Source of the DNA: an uncultured Loktanella sp.
GTDB taxonomy: Bacteria > Pseudomonadota > Alphaproteobacteria > Rhodobacterales > Rhodobacteraceae
Direction of reading: 5' to 3'
Length of the DNA: 64,000 bases
Assembly: GCA_937132065.1 (NCBI GenBank)
Contig: CAKZNT010000052.1
Coordinates: 1-64,000 of the forward strand
Part shown: in pieces, positions 1 to 8,091 of the stretch
Layout: every line of letters starts with the position of its first letter
Position numbering within the stretch: the first letter of the stretch is position 1
Notes under the pieces: model-generated
Told to the model about the DNA's origin: nothing
The model's input: only the letters and a program-made list of their open reading frames with translations
Databases searched by the model: none
Made by a program: the position numbers and the translations under genes

Positions 1-384
1 TTCGATACGTTGGGCCTCGCCAAGCGCGGTATCAGCACGGGGCTCGCGACCGACACAGGAGGCGGGTCCAGCTTCTCCATGTTGCACACAATGGCTGCGG
101 CCTATGAAATCGGACAATTGCGCGGGGTAGCCTTGCACCCTGCCCACCTGATGTGGCTTGCCACCGAAGGATCAGCGCAAGCGCTTCATATGTCAGGACA
201 AATCGGCCACTTGGGTGTTGGGGCTGCGGCTGACATCACCGTGCTCGACCTCGCCTCCACACCCGCCATCGCACAGCGACACGCGCGGGCGACTGATATC
301 TGGGACGCCCTTTTTCCGACCATCATGATGGGCGACGACAGGGCGATTGCAGACGTTTGGGTCGCAGGTAAGCGGGTCGCCTAG
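1..384 (+). CDS. guaD: Guanine deaminase, C-terminal fragment (5' end outside window)
   Basis: This is the last 127 codons of an amidohydrolase that enters from the left edge. The motif GLATDTGGGSSFSML, followed by MAAAYEIG, is the metal-ligand Asp loop of guanine deaminase, where the Asp is followed by three glycines. The tail LGVGAAADITVLDL is the usual C-terminal beta-sandwich return of the amidohydrolase fold. The enzyme would convert guanine to xanthine in the cytoplasm for purine salvage or catabolism. Its stop codon overlaps the stop of the convergent CAP gene within CTAG. The neighbouring predicted 8-oxoguanine deaminase supports a purine role. The N-terminal HxH motif lies outside the window and could not be checked. 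Confidence 0.8.
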   Translation, partial: FDTLGLAKRGISTGLATDTGGGSSFSMLHTMAAAYEIGQLRGVALHPAHLMWLATEGSAQALHMSGQIGHLGVGAAADITVLDLASTPAIAQRHARATDIWDALFPTIMMGDDRAIADVWVAGKRVA

Positions 385-845
385 CAGCTGCGATATGCCA
401 CCATCACCCAGTGAACCCCATCGCGCCCCAGCCCATAAGATTGCATCGTCGGGTTGAGCATATTGGCGCGGTGCGGGGCCGATCCTCGCCATGCTTCAAA
501 CGCGGCCTGCGTGGTTTTTTGGCCCTGCGCAATGTTCTCGGCGATGCCACACCCCGTGACACCCGCGCCAACCGCGCGCGCCATCGGACCAACGCCCTCA
601 GGGGTCGTATGGGAAAAAAATCTACGCGCGGTCATGTCCGCCGCATGGGCTTTGGCGATCTGTGATAGCTGGGCATTATGGCGTAATGGACCTAGCCCCG
701 CCTGCTGGCGAAGCGCCGTCAACAATTGATCAAATTCAACATTTGCCGCGTGTTGGATCGCAAGCGGGCGGCTCGACGGCTGGTTCCCAGACGGCACAGG
801 GACGCAGGCCGCCAAGGCGACCGCCATCACAGCAGCCCTAAACAC
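381..845 (-). CDS. CAP (SCP/PR1) domain lipoprotein
   Basis: Predicted 154-residue exported lipoprotein. I chose the GTG at 843-845 because it gives a compact signal peptide ending in the lipobox VALAAC; an ATG at 825-827 would cut the hydrophobic segment short. The GTG start overlaps the stop of the upstream deaminase gene by 8 bases, suggesting translational coupling. The CAP domain covers roughly residues 40-154, with FFSHTTPEG, AENIAQG, an AW..S.PHRANML segment and a C-terminal VMVAYRSC strand. Bacterial CAP proteins of this short type are common in Rhodobacteraceae, but their biochemical role is not established. Confidence 0.8.
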   Translation of the reverse strand: MFRAAVMAVALAACVPVPSGNQPSSRPLAIQHAANVEFDQLLTALRQQAGLGPLRHNAQLSQIAKAHAADMTARRFFSHTTPEGVGPMARAVGAGVTGCGIAENIAQGQKTTQAAFEAWRGSAPHRANMLNPTMQSYGLGRDGVHWVMVAYRSC

Positions 846-2184
846 TCTCGGCCAAGCGGCGCGCCAGCATATTCTGCTTGGCGATAACCGCGCCCAAATC
901 AATCGAAACCATCTGGCCAGAGGCAACAACACGGCGGCCCTCGACAAACAGGTCACGCACCTTTGATGGCCCCGCAAGCACGAGCGCCGCAGGGTCCCAG
1001 CTCCCCGCGCTTTCAATACTTTGCGCATCCCAAACGGCAATGTCCGCGCGTTGGCCAACCGCGATCTGCCCGCAATCATCACGGCCCAGAACCTGCGCGC
1101 CGCCGCGTGTGGCAATGAAAAGCGCCTCGTCGGCACTCATCGCATCCGCACCATTCTGGACGCGCTGCAACAGCATTGTCTGGCGGGCTTCGCTCATCAG
1201 GTTGCCCGTGTCATTGCTGGCCGATCCGTCAACGCCCAGCCCCACCTTGACGCCCGCATCACGCATCTGGCGCACAGGGGCGATCCCCGACCCCAAGCGA
1301 CAGTTCGAACAAGGGCAATGCGCCACGCCAGTTCTGGATTTGGCAAAAAGATCAATCTCTTGCCCGTCGAGCTTCACGCAGTGGGCATGCCAGACATCAT
1401 CGCCCGTCCAGCCCAGATCTTCGGCATATTGCCCCGGGCGGCAGCCGAACTTCTCAAGCGAATAGGCAATATCCTCGTCGTTTTCGGCCAAATGGGTGTG
1501 CATCATCACGCCCTTGTCGCGGGCTAGAATTGCCGCGTCGCGCATCAGGTCACGGCTGACGGAAAACGGGGAACACGGGGCAACACCCACGCGCACCATC
1601 GCCCCCTGCTTCGGATCATGGAAGGCGTCGATCACACGGATACTATCCTCAAGGATCGCGGCCTCTTTCTCGACCAGACTGTCAGGCGGCAGCCCGCCGT
1701 CACTTTCGCCAATGCTCATCGCGCCGCGCGTCGGATGAAACCGCATCCCCACGTCAGCAGCCGCGGCAATCGTGTCATCAAGACGGGCGCCATTCGGATA
1801 TAGATAAAGGTGATCAGACGTGAGCGTGCAGCCCGACAGCGCAAGTTCAGCAAGGCCAACCTGTGCCGAGATATACATCTCTTCAGGACCAAACTTTGCC
1901 CAGATCGGATAGAGGGTCTGCAACCAGCCGAACAGCAAGGCATCCTGCCCGCCCGGAACGGCCTTTGTCAGCGACTGATAAAGGTGGTGATGGGTGTTCA
2001 CCAATCCCGGAGTCACGATACAGCCCGCAACATTGACGATCTCGGCATCAGGGGCCGACAAATCCGGACCGATTGCGGCAATCACGCCATCAACGATATG
2101 AATATCAACGCCAGTCATGCGGGAACGGGCATCGTCCATCGTCAAAACAACATCAGCATTCTTCAAAAGGGTATTAGCCATCAA
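838..2184 (-). CDS. 8-oxoguanine deaminase (amidohydrolase family)
   Basis: A 448-residue amidohydrolase of the cytosine deaminase/TrzN/8-oxoguanine deaminase group. Visible metal-site motifs are NTHHHLYQSLT near residue 64, HTHLAEND near 233, HAHCVKLD near 268 and LGVDGSASND near 316. The segment HPTRGAMSIGESDGGLPPDS is characteristic of the 8-oxoguanine deaminase branch. These enzymes deaminate oxidised guanine to urate during purine catabolism. The gene overlaps the end of hisN upstream by 11 bases and the CAP gene downstream by 8, so the three may share a transcript. A related substrate such as isocytosine or a triazine cannot be excluded from sequence alone. Confidence 0.78.
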   Translation of the reverse strand: MMANTLLKNADVVLTMDDARSRMTGVDIHIVDGVIAAIGPDLSAPDAEIVNVAGCIVTPGLVNTHHHLYQSLTKAVPGGQDALLFGWLQTLYPIWAKFGPEEMYISAQVGLAELALSGCTLTSDHLYLYPNGARLDDTIAAAADVGMRFHPTRGAMSIGESDGGLPPDSLVEKEAAILEDSIRVIDAFHDPKQGAMVRVGVAPCSPFSVSRDLMRDAAILARDKGVMMHTHLAENDEDIAYSLEKFGCRPGQYAEDLGWTGDDVWHAHCVKLDGQEIDLFAKSRTGVAHCPCSNCRLGSGIAPVRQMRDAGVKVGLGVDGSASNDTGNLMSEARQTMLLQRVQNGADAMSADEALFIATRGGAQVLGRDDCGQIAVGQRADIAVWDAQSIESAGSWDPAALVLAGPSKVRDLFVEGRRVVASGQMVSIDLGAVIAKQNMLARRLAESV

Positions 2185-2989
2185 TGACGTCCTGTAAGAC
2201 GGCCAGAGCTACCGCATGGATATCAGGGTTTGCTGCTGCAATGACGCGGCCCCCGTGGTGCGCCGCGCCTCCCTGCCAGTTTGAAACAACGCCACCCGCG
2301 GCCTTGATCAAGGCAATCGGCGCGTGGATGTCATAGGGCTGAAGCCCCGCTTCGATCACAAGGTCAACCTGCCCCGCCGCCAACAAGGCATAGCCGTAAC
2401 AGTCCATCCCGTAGCGGGTTAACTTGACGGCCTTTGACACCGCCTCAAATGCGCGGCGCTCTAGGTTTGTGCCCACTTCGGGGAAGGTCGTCAAAAGGGT
2501 CGCGGCGTCAAAACTCGTGCGCTTGCGCGTGGCCAATGGCGATGTCCCAAGCGGCCCCGTGACCTCTGCCACGCCGAAACCGCCCACAAACCGTTCACCG
2601 ATATAGGGCTGGTCAATCACGCCAAGGATCGGGCCAGTCGCGTTGGAAACCGCGATCAGGACACCCCACGTCGGCGTGCCACTGATATAGCCGCGCGTGC
2701 CGTCAATCGGATCAAGCACCCAAGTTAACCCCGACGTGCCAGCCGTCGTGCCAAACTCCTCGCCCAAAATCCCGTCATCAGGGCGCTCGACAGCCAAAAT
2801 CGCGCGCATCGCCTTTTCGGCGGCGCGATCTGCCTCGGTCACTGGGTCAAAAATGGCATCGGGGGCGGATTTATCATCCGCAACAAGGCCTTGCACACGA
2901 AACAATCTGAGCGTTTCGACGCGGGCCGCGTCAGCAAGCAAATGCGCAACTCTGATCAGGTCTGATTGCATTGCAGCATCTGCTTGCAT
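2174..2989 (-). CDS. hisN: Histidinol-phosphatase, inositol monophosphatase type
   Basis: A 271-residue member of the Mg2+-dependent inositol monophosphatase fold. Metal-binding motifs are GEEFG at residues 76-80, DPIDGTRGYISG at 93-104 and YDIHAP in the C-terminal part. The GTRGYISGTPTWG segment is typical of the HisN branch, which hydrolyses histidinol phosphate in histidine biosynthesis, rather than the SuhB branch (GTTNFLHG) found near 58 kb. It has an ATG start and precedes, with an 11-base overlap, the 8-oxoguanine deaminase gene. No other his genes lie in the window, so the substrate rests on motif similarity only. Confidence 0.8.
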   Translation of the reverse strand: MQADAAMQSDLIRVAHLLADAARVETLRLFRVQGLVADDKSAPDAIFDPVTEADRAAEKAMRAILAVERPDDGILGEEFGTTAGTSGLTWVLDPIDGTRGYISGTPTWGVLIAVSNATGPILGVIDQPYIGERFVGGFGVAEVTGPLGTSPLATRKRTSFDAATLLTTFPEVGTNLERRAFEAVSKAVKLTRYGMDCYGYALLAAGQVDLVIEAGLQPYDIHAPIALIKAAGGVVSNWQGGAAHHGGRVIAAANPDIHAVALAVLQDVIDG

Positions 2990-3056
2990 GGCGTCACCTC
3001 GGAAATATCTGTTATTTCTTAATCGGTAACGCGGCGCAGGTCACTTGGTCAAGGTA

Positions 3057-3428
3057 TTAGGCCGCTTCGCTCAATACCCGTGCCAGATCGAATAGGCGGC
3101 GCCGCTGGTTCTCGGGGATCGCGTAATACGACCGCAACAATTCAAGCGCCTCTTTGTCCGTGAGAACATCCGCAGGCACGTCGCCTTGCGCAGTCTCGGT
3201 GGCCTCGTCTGTGTCGAGACCCTCAAAGAAGAATGAGACAGGGACAGACAATACATGTGCGATGTCCCACAGGCGAGACGCGCTAACGCGGTTCATCCCT
3301 GTTTCGTATTTTTGGATTTGTTGAAACTTGATGCCAACGGCTTCGGCCAGCTGTTGCTGGGTCGTGCCATTCATCCAACGCCGCTGGCGGATACGCTTTC
3401 CAACATGGACGTCTACTAGATGCTTCAT
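3057..3428 (-). CDS. XRE-family helix-turn-helix regulator
   Basis: A 123-residue cytoplasmic DNA-binding protein. Residues 9-66 form a Cro/C1-type helix-turn-helix (GKRIRQRRWMNGTTQQQLAE, then GIKFQQIQKYETGMNRV). The remainder is a short acidic linker and a helical tail (LTDKEALELLRSYYAIPENQ) like that of many small alphaproteobacterial XRE regulators with SinR-like domains. It stands alone between hisN and the divergent quinone oxidoreductase gene. Its targets are unknown; a 254-base intergenic region separates it from the divergent gene, and I found no clear operator there. Confidence 0.8.
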   Translation of the reverse strand: MKHLVDVHVGKRIRQRRWMNGTTQQQLAEAVGIKFQQIQKYETGMNRVSASRLWDIAHVLSVPVSFFFEGLDTDEATETAQGDVPADVLTDKEALELLRSYYAIPENQRRRLFDLARVLSEAA

Positions 3429-3682
3429 CGGCTATCCTAACTTTGAATTCTTCACTTCGGATATGCTTCCCGCATGCGTTAACACTTGGGCTGGCGATAA
3501 CCTTGCACGTCTTTGGCAGACACGCACCAAGACACGCAACGGTTGCAGCCCCGGACCTGCCCTTAAAGACAGGTCACCACGCTAAAAACTTAAGGTTAAC
3601 GGCGCATTTCAGGTGCATTACCGCGCAATGCCGCCTAGGAATCACCAAAGCACACGACACGACCCCACAGAGGAGACCCGCC

Positions 3683-4642
3683 ATGCGCGCATTTCAAGTC
3701 ACTGGTTTTGATCGCAAACCTTCAATCGCAGAAATCGAGCGGCCCGCGCCCGCGCAGGGACAGGTCTTGTTACAGATCCATGCCTGTGGCTTGAACTTTG
3801 CCGATTTGCTCATGGCAAAAGGAACCTACCAAGATACGCCAAAACCGCCCTTTTCTCTGGGCATGGAGGTCTGCGGAACCGTCGTCGCATTAGGCGAAGG
3901 CGTGACTTCACCCGCCATTGGCGCGCGGGTTGCCGTGTTTGGCGGCGATGGAGGCTTGGCCGATTACGGCGTATTCCCTGCTGCCAACTGCCTTGTTGTG
4001 CCAGATAGCATGTCCTCTGAAATCGCGGCGGGGTTCTATGTGGCTTACGGCACGTCCCACCTCGCGCTGACGGATCGGGCGCGCCTGCAAGCGGGCGAAA
4101 CGCTGCTTGTGCTCGGGGCGGCTGGCGGTGTCGGGCTCACGGCTGTCGAAATCGGCAAGGCGCTCGGCGCCACCGTGATCGCGGTTGCGCGCGGCGCAGA
4201 CAAGCTCGCCGTGGCAAAGGCGGCGGGCGCAGATCACCTGATCGACAGTGAAACCACCGATATCACCGAAGCCGTCAAGGCACTTGGCGGCGCGGACGTT
4301 GTCTATGATCCCGTGGGCGGGGCGGGCTTCAAGGCGGCGATGCGCGCGACCAATCCCAAAGGGCGGATCATCGTCATAGGGTTTGCCAGCGGTGACGTGC
4401 CCCCCGTCCCTGCCAACATCATCCTTGTGAAGAATATCGACGTGCTCGGGTTCTATTGGGGGGGCTACCTCAAATTTCGCCCCGATCTGGTCATGGAAAG
4501 CATTCGGGCGCTCATGGCCATGCATGCGGCGGGCAACCTGCACCCGCATATTAGCAACGTCCTGCCGCTTGATCAGGCCGACAAGGCGCTTGAGCTACTG
4601 GCATCGCGCAAATCCACAGGCAAGGTCGTCGTCACGCCATAA
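3683..4642 (+). CDS. NADPH:quinone oxidoreductase family protein (zinc-free MDR)
   Basis: A 319-residue medium-chain dehydrogenase/reductase. The start is the ATG at 3683, preceded by AGGAG at 3671-3675; the frame stays open further upstream but lacks conserved sequence there. The N-terminal GroES-like domain (CGLNFADLLMAKGTYQ, LGMEVCGTV) lacks the zinc-binding Cys/His set. The Rossmann domain has LVLGAAGGVGLTAVEIGKALGA near residue 145. Such enzymes reduce quinones or enones with NADPH. The gene converges on the LysR regulator gene with an 11-base overlap. The physiological substrate is not predictable. Confidence 0.82.
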   Translation: MRAFQVTGFDRKPSIAEIERPAPAQGQVLLQIHACGLNFADLLMAKGTYQDTPKPPFSLGMEVCGTVVALGEGVTSPAIGARVAVFGGDGGLADYGVFPAANCLVVPDSMSSEIAAGFYVAYGTSHLALTDRARLQAGETLLVLGAAGGVGLTAVEIGKALGATVIAVARGADKLAVAKAAGADHLIDSETTDITEAVKALGGADVVYDPVGGAGFKAAMRATNPKGRIIVIGFASGDVPPVPANIILVKNIDVLGFYWGGYLKFRPDLVMESIRALMAMHAAGNLHPHISNVLPLDQADKALELLASRKSTGKVVVTP

Positions 4643-5504
4643 CCGTGCGGGGCGCCTTGCGATACGCATCGCGGATCATCGCAATCAGGTCAGGCAATGC
4701 GGGGCCAACCGACTGCGCGGATGTGTAAAGATTGACGTTCATCGCCAACAGGCTCGGCAATGCGCCACCATGGTCAATCTGCTCGAAATGGGGCGGCTCT
4801 GTGCCCTCAAGCATCGTGTGAACCGCCAGATCGGCGCTGACAGTGGCCTCGATCGCACGCGAACTCTCCGACACAACCGCCATCTCCCAAGCAATCCCCT
4901 CTTCGTCCAGCCGACGTTGTGCGAACTGGCGGAACATGCATTGGTTTTCGTGGGCGAGGCGCAGGGGGCGCTGCTTCCACGCTGTGCCATTTGGCGCGCC
5001 GACCCACAACAATGGCACTTTGTCCAAGACCTCACCGCCCTTTTGCACACCATCCTCGGTCGTCAAAATCGCGTCCATTTCACCACGCGAAAATGCGTCC
5101 AGCAGGGTCGATGTAAACGACGACACAAGATTGATCTTGTAGCGGGGATAGGCGGCGGCAAAGCGCTGCAATACGCTCGGGATCACAGGGTAGATAATGT
5201 CATGCGGGACACCAAGGGTGATCTCGCCCTCGAACTCGGTGGCCGTCAACTTGCCAAGCACCTCGTCATTGAGGGCCAGCATACGGCGGGCATATGACAA
5301 CAATTGCTCGCCCGCAGAGGTCAACCCGATCGTGCGTGCAGAGCGATCAAGCAAGGCCACATCAATCGAGTCCTCGAGGCGCTTGAGCTGCATGGACACC
5401 GCCGATTGGGTCAGGTTCAAAAAACCCGCCGCTTTGGTGACACCCCCTGTATCCGCGACCGCCATAAACGACCGCAGCGCCGTTAAATCCAAATTGCGCG
5501 CCAT
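4632..5504 (-). CDS. LysR-type transcriptional regulator
   Basis: A 290-residue LysR regulator beginning at the ATG 5502-5504, which is preceded by an AAGGA Shine-Dalgarno; a longer frame with an upstream ATG lacks such a site. The winged HTH is at residues 1-60 (LDLTALRSFMAVADTGGVTK, then LTQSAVSMQLKRLE). The effector domain starts near residue 90 (GEITLGVPHDIIYPVIP). It is divergent from the DUF1127 gene at 5619, with 114 bases of shared promoter region. A LysR gene next to a DUF1127 gene recurs in Rhodobacteraceae, so regulation of that gene is a reasonable inference. Confidence 0.85.
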   Translation of the reverse strand: MARNLDLTALRSFMAVADTGGVTKAAGFLNLTQSAVSMQLKRLEDSIDVALLDRSARTIGLTSAGEQLLSYARRMLALNDEVLGKLTATEFEGEITLGVPHDIIYPVIPSVLQRFAAAYPRYKINLVSSFTSTLLDAFSRGEMDAILTTEDGVQKGGEVLDKVPLLWVGAPNGTAWKQRPLRLAHENQCMFRQFAQRRLDEEGIAWEMAVVSESSRAIEATVSADLAVHTMLEGTEPPHFEQIDHGGALPSLLAMNVNLYTSAQSVGPALPDLIAMIRDAYRKAPRTVMA

Positions 5505-5618
5505 ATCACCATCCTTGATGTATTCTTTCATAAATATTGATTTTCATTATGACACATGGCGTGGCACATATCAACAAATAGAATATTAACACCGCAACAC
5601 ATCACAAGGACGCTGATA

Positions 5619-5840
5619 ATGACATATGCACACACAAACTGCATCGACTGCACACCGCAACGGCCAGCGCGACAATTCTCCCTCAAGCATCTGGCGCTCT
5701 GGGCAGGGTTGGCGCGGCAACGGCGTGCGCTTGCGAACCTGACGGCTGCGCAACGCGACGACATTGGCGTGACCGCCCAAGAGGCCGCACAAGAGGCGCA
5801 GCGCCCGATCTGGGACGTGCCACAGCAATGGCGGCAATAA
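5619..5840 (+). CDS. DUF1127 domain protein (small, YjiS-like)
   Basis: A 73-residue protein starting at ATG 5619, eight bases after an AAGGA ribosome binding site. The C-terminal half, with RQRRALANLTAAQRDDIGVT followed by EAQRPIWDVP, is the DUF1127 module: an arginine-rich helix, then a DIG(V/L)T helix. DUF1127 proteins are small basic proteins; some have been linked in other alphaproteobacteria to RNA turnover and nutrient stress, but the role here is unknown. The N-terminal part is short and contains a CIDC pair. It is divergent from a LysR gene that probably controls it. Confidence 0.8.
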   Translation: MTYAHTNCIDCTPQRPARQFSLKHLALWAGLARQRRALANLTAAQRDDIGVTAQEAAQEAQRPIWDVPQQWRQ

Positions 5841-5964
5841 ATAGGCAAGTAACAGCAAATTCAGGCCTCTAATCCGATTACCAGCCTTGAAAAAACACAA
5901 GGTTGTGCCAATATCGTAAGCAAGGCTGCTACTTATGGCACCATGACGCTTTTGGAGGTCTGAA

Positions 5965-6684
5965 ATGGCTCAATACGATACAATTCGCACATCTGGTGCC
6001 GTGCGCACCGCAGAAATTGACGAAGGGCTTCGCGCCCACATGAACAAGGTCTACGGCACAATGTCCGTGGGCTTGCTTTTGACGTTTGCCGCGGCTTGGG
6101 CCGTTGGGAACAACGCGGCGATGATGCAAACACTCTTCACGGGGTTCACCCGCTATATCGTGATGTTTGCACCGCTGATTATGGTTTTCGCATTTGGCGC
6201 GATGATCAACAAACTGTCCGCCGCTGGCGCGCAGCTGTTCTTCTACGCCTTCTCCGCCGTGATGGGCGTGTCGATCTCCTATATCTTCGCGTTCTATACA
6301 GGCGTGTCTGTCGCTCAGACGTTCCTCGTGACATCCATCGCCTTCGCAGGGCTGTCGCTCTACGGCTATACCACCAAGAAAGACATCTCCGGCTGGGGCG
6401 CGTTCCTCATCATGGGCGTGATCGGCCTGATCGTGGCAAGCATCGTAAACATCTGGCTGCAATCCCCTGCGCTTTACTTCGCAGTGTCCGCAATCGGTGT
6501 GCTGATCTTCGCAGGCCTCACCGCCTACGACACACAGAAAATCAAGAACGACTACATCGCACATGCTTCGCATGGTGACAGCGAATGGTTGGGCAAGGCG
6601 GCTATCATGGGCGCGCTGAACCTCTACCTCGACTTCATCAACATGTTCATGTTCTTGCTGTCATTCATGGGTAACCGCGAATAA
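5965..6684 (+). CDS. Bax inhibitor-1 (BI-1/YccA/YbhL) family membrane protein
   Basis: A 239-residue integral inner-membrane protein with about seven hydrophobic segments from residue 30 onward. Family signatures include MNKVYGTMSVGLLLTFAAAW near the N-terminus, YGYTTKKDISGWGAFLIMG in the middle, and TAYDTQKIKNDY with ALNLYLDFINMFMFLLSFMG at the C-terminus. Bacterial BI-1 proteins are linked to pH-dependent calcium leak and membrane protein quality control. The ATG follows a GGAGG-type site at 5954-5959. A strong hairpin terminator follows at 6712, so the gene is probably monocistronic. Confidence 0.9.
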   Translation: MAQYDTIRTSGAVRTAEIDEGLRAHMNKVYGTMSVGLLLTFAAAWAVGNNAAMMQTLFTGFTRYIVMFAPLIMVFAFGAMINKLSAAGAQLFFYAFSAVMGVSISYIFAFYTGVSVAQTFLVTSIAFAGLSLYGYTTKKDISGWGAFLIMGVIGLIVASIVNIWLQSPALYFAVSAIGVLIFAGLTAYDTQKIKNDYIAHASHGDSEWLGKAAIMGALNLYLDFINMFMFLLSFMGNRE

Positions 6685-6711
6685 CACATCGCTGAAATAT
6701 CTGATAGAACG

Positions 6712-6738
6712 GGGCCAGTGGAAACACTGGCCCTTATT
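6712..6738 (+). terminator. Rho-independent terminator after BI-1 gene
   Basis: A perfect 9-base stem, GGGCCAGTG at 6712-6720 and CACTGGCCC at 6725-6733, encloses a GAAA tetraloop and is followed by TTATTC. It lies 28 bases after the BI-1 stop codon and before the cupin gene. Confidence 0.85.
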
Positions 6739-6755
6739 CGTTTCAGGAGAGACCC

Positions 6756-7232
6756 ATGCCGATCTTTACCCCCGACACCGTGAAAACAGATAACCACAAC
6801 GATCCTGATGATCCTTGCGGCCCAACAACCGCCCAGCTGTTCAGCGATGCAGGTGGCTTAACCCAATTCGGCGCGTTCATCGAAATCCTCCCGCCCGGCT
6901 CTGCATCGTCGATCAAGCACTGGCATGCGGGCGAAGACGAGATGATCTATATGATCTCAGGCGAGGCCATTCTTTACGAAGGTGACACCGCGACCCCGCT
7001 ACTGGCTGGGCAAGGCGCCACGTTCAAAGCCGGCGACCCACAGGGCCATTGCCTACGGAACGAAAGCGCCTCGGAAGTGCGCTATATGGTGATTGGAACC
7101 CGCTCAGCCGGCGATGTCGTAACCTACCCTGATCATGACAGGGTTCTTTATTGGGAACGGGCAACCAAAACCCGCCGCTACACAACTCTGGATGGCGCAC
7201 CCGCTGGCACTCCCTACACAAAAAAGGGCTAG
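6756..7232 (+). CDS. Cupin-domain protein
   Basis: A 158-residue single-domain cupin. Motif 1 is HWHAGEDEMIYMISGEA near residues 50-66, with the metal-ligand pattern HxHxxxxE. Motif 2 is AGDPQGHCLRN near residues 92-102. The fold binds a metal in a beta-barrel, and members range from dioxygenases to sugar-binding proteins, so no reaction can be assigned. It has an ATG start preceded by AGGAGAG. It follows the BI-1 terminator and converges on a GNAT gene with a shared hairpin between them. Confidence 0.85.
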   Translation: MPIFTPDTVKTDNHNDPDDPCGPTTAQLFSDAGGLTQFGAFIEILPPGSASSIKHWHAGEDEMIYMISGEAILYEGDTATPLLAGQGATFKAGDPQGHCLRNESASEVRYMVIGTRSAGDVVTYPDHDRVLYWERATKTRRYTTLDGAPAGTPYTKKG

Positions 7233-7237
7233 CAGAA

Positions 7238-7271
7238 TTGTAGGCGGGTAAGACATGTCACCTGCCTACAA
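7238..7271. terminator. Bidirectional terminator between cupin and GNAT genes
   Basis: A 12-pair stem (left arm from TTGTAGGC at 7238-7245, right arm ending GCCTACAA at 7265-7272) with one G-U pair and a 10-base loop. It lies between convergent genes and overlaps the last codons of the GNAT gene. T or A runs are short, so efficiency is uncertain. Confidence 0.6.
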
Positions 7272-7736
7272 ATCCCGCACCATTGTTGCCGCATCAAAAG
7301 ACGTGCCCGCAAGGCCCGTGTCGATCTCGATCCTACCCGTCTGCGTATAGCCAAGTGCTGCGTAAAACGGCACCGCATTGAGGCTTGCCGATGTGCGGAT
7401 CCTCTCATGGCCCGCCGCATTGGCAGAGCTGTGCACATGCCCCAGCAAACGGCGGGCGATGCCTTTGCGCAAATGATCAGGATGCACCGCCAGCTTGCGG
7501 ACCTCGGCACCTTGCGGCCCATCAGTCCATCCACAGGCTCCAACGATAACCTCATCCTCTACGGCCACAAAATATGTCCCGCATTTGGCCAAGCCTTCGG
7601 GCACATGGGCCATATGCGGCAACGCAACCTTAATTGTCTCAGCCGCGTAATGGCTGGACAGCAACGTGCCATAGCAAGCACGCGCCATCTCGCTGATGGC
7701 GGTTGTATCTTGGATGGTGGAGGGGCGAATAAACAT
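7266..7736 (-). CDS. GNAT family N-acetyltransferase
   Basis: A 156-residue acetyltransferase starting at ATG 7734-7736 (MFIRPSTIQDTTAI). The acetyl-CoA motif A is VRKLAVHPDHLRKGIARRLL around residue 80, and the C-terminal NAVPFYAALGYTQTG is the usual motif B segment. The substrate is unknown. The start lies just downstream of the rpmG terminator, so the gene probably has its own promoter or depends on read-through. Confidence 0.85.
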   Translation of the reverse strand: MFIRPSTIQDTTAISEMARACYGTLLSSHYAAETIKVALPHMAHVPEGLAKCGTYFVAVEDEVIVGACGWTDGPQGAEVRKLAVHPDHLRKGIARRLLGHVHSSANAAGHERIRTSASLNAVPFYAALGYTQTGRIEIDTGLAGTSFDAATMVRDL

Positions 7737-7753
7737 GAGCAGGGGTCCAAAAC

Positions 7754-7783
7754 AAAAAAGGGCCGCGCATCTCTGCACGACCC
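7754..7783 (-). terminator. Rho-independent terminator after rpmG
   Basis: Read on the minus strand, a 10-pair stem (two G-U pairs) with a GAGA tetraloop is followed by six T residues. On the plus strand the arms are 7760-7769 and 7774-7783 and the A run is 7754-7759. It lies 24 bases after the rpmG stop. Confidence 0.85.
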
Positions 7784-7807
7784 TCTAAACTTCCAAGTGG
7801 CAATCAA

Positions 7808-7975
7808 TTACTTGATTTTGCCTTCCTTGTATTCCACGTGCTTGCGCACAACTGGGTCATACTTGTTGACTGTCATCTTCTCAGTCATCGTGCGTGCGTT
7901 CTTTTTAGTAACGTAAAAGTGGCCAGTACCCGCAGTGGAGTTCAGGCGGATTTTGATTGTGGTTGGCTTCGCCAT
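7808..7975 (-). CDS. rpmG: 50S ribosomal protein L33
   Basis: A 55-residue protein that matches the normal L33 length when started at ATG 7973-7975 ([20 protein letters not shown]). The family signature [15 protein letters not shown] and the lysine-rich C-terminus are present. It lacks the paired CxxC zinc motifs, so it is the zinc-independent form. A GGAG site precedes the start. A candidate promoter lies at 8039-8066 and a strong terminator follows. Confidence 0.97.
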
Positions 7976-8038
7976 ATCTCTAATCTCCTGGAGTGCGGGC
8001 CAACATTGGCACAACGCATAGATTCATATTCAAGCTGC

Positions 8039-8066
8039 CTTTTACCGCCGCCACCGTGCGAGTCAA
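8039..8066 (-). promoter_or_regulatory. Candidate sigma-70 promoter for rpmG
   Basis: On the minus strand TTGACT (8066-8061) and TAAAAG (8044-8039) are separated by 16 bases, about 64 bases upstream of the rpmG start. The -10 matches the consensus at four of six positions. Confidence 0.4.
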
Positions 8067-8091
8067 CCGCAAAGCGTGAATACAGGCCGCT

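Noticed and set aside
5929-6573. A 214-codon open frame antisense to the BI-1 gene
   Set aside because: Cys/His-rich low-complexity product with no family likeness; the opposite strand holds a clear conserved protein.
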